From assembly GCA_964351745.1 (NCBI GenBank), contig CAYGPI010000110.1, forward strand, positions 1 through 6,523: a DNA stretch of 6,523 nucleotides, written 5' to 3'. The notes beneath the pieces are model-generated. The model searched no databases. It worked only from the letters and a program-made list of their open reading frames with translations, and had not been told where the DNA came from. The DNA comes from CAYNJF01 sp964351745. GTDB lineage: Bacteria; Pseudomonadota; Gammaproteobacteria; Berkiellales; Berkiellaceae. How positions within the stretch are numbered: the stretch's first letter is position 1; every line of letters begins with the position of its first letter. The translations under genes and the position numbers were made by a program. This document shows, piece by piece, positions 6,297-6,523 of the stretch.

Positions 6297-6307
6297 TAAA
6301 TTATATT

Positions 6308-6523
6308 TTAAGAATCCAGGTCATTTTGAATTTTTTTAACACCCTTGATACTTTTAATGCCTTCAAGGATTTTTTCTTCTGTGGCGGCACTATCAACTGT
6401 TCCTGTTATATATACCTTGCCGTCTTTAGTTTCAAATTTCACCGACCAACTTTCTGGATCTTCCGCATCAAAGATAGCCATCTTAATAAGGCTTGCTTTA
6501 ATTTTTGCATTAACATATAAGTC
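6308..6523 (-). CDS. BON-domain protein, C-terminal 71 residues, truncated by window edge
   Basis: Reading the - strand from base 6523 gives an open frame ending at TAA (6308-6310). BON domains (bacterial OsmY and nodulation) occur in periplasmic or outer-membrane-associated proteins such as OsmY and DolP and are thought to contact phospholipid or other envelope components. The visible part covers an N-terminal helix (about 2-15), strand SVKFET (27-32), the diagnostic hairpin GKVYITGTV (35-43), then a helix (SAATEEKILEGIKSI) leading to KGVKKIQNDL (60-69). The stretch DAEDPESW before the first strand is somewhat unusual. The start, any signal peptide and any second BON copy lie beyond the window. 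The BON family is confident; a specific protein name is not. Confidence 0.85.
   Translation of the reverse strand, partial: DLYVNAKIKASLIKMAIFDAEDPESWSVKFETKDGKVYITGTVDSAATEEKILEGIKSIKGVKKIQNDLDS

Larger units (their letters stand above)
5888..6307. other. 420-bp gap without a recognised protein gene
   Basis: This is the most AT-rich stretch of the window, between two - strand genes. Its left half (5888-6060) shows no convincing element: there is an isolated TTGACA (5962-5967) without a matching -10, a small palindrome CTAAA-CTA-TTTAG (6028-6040), and a 46-codon - strand ORF (5921-6061) without a good ribosome binding site. The right half (6073-6296) holds a long inverted repeat, a strong Shine-Dalgarno, a short ORF and a hairpin, listed separately. 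Confidence 0.7.

Noticed and set aside
6326..6520. 64-codon + strand ORF at the right edge, Phe- and Cys-rich.
   Set aside because: It is antisense to the BON-domain coding frame, whose protein sequence is clearly meaningful.

Overview
The window looks like chromosomal DNA from an AT-rich betaproteobacterium. The gene content and the close match of FolE2 and of the aspartic protease to betaproteobacterial family members support this. A small-genome or freshwater/marine Methylophilales-type organism is my best guess, but that level is inference only. By eye, coding DNA is around 40-45% GC and the right-hand intergenic DNA around 30%. No mobile element, CRISPR array, tRNA or rRNA was seen.

Left part (1-3489, all + strand): the 3' nine-tenths of dxs (first enzyme of the MEP isoprenoid pathway) enters from the left edge. 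It is followed after 17 bp by folE2 (type IB GTP cyclohydrolase, first step of folate/pterin synthesis). This dxs-folE2 pairing is familiar from betaproteobacteria, where an ispA gene usually precedes dxs, so ispA may lie just outside the window. After 51 bp and with its own good ribosome binding site comes an uncharacterised ferritin-like four-helix diiron protein, the least explained full-length gene here. It carries a perfect 12-bp in-frame duplication just before its last metal-ligand motif.

Middle part (3490-5245): a 160-bp spacer holds a REP-like GC-rich palindrome and a possible promoter. It is followed by a SulP-family anion transporter with a C-terminal STAS domain. This gene converges on the next one with a 69-bp gap.

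Right part (5246-6523, mostly - strand): a secreted retropepsin-type aspartic protease, then 420 bp without a recognisable gene, then the C-terminal 71 residues of a BON-domain protein running off the right edge. The 420-bp gap is not featureless. It holds a perfect 10-bp inverted repeat, a strong Shine-Dalgarno sequence with no ATG at the right distance but an ATA there, an in-frame 31-codon ORF and an 11-bp hairpin. I read this as either a small structured transcript or the remains of a short gene.

Most of the window is ordinary housekeeping. I do not see a convincing new multi-gene system. The points most worth checking are the folE2-linked diiron protein and the structured 6073-6296 interval.
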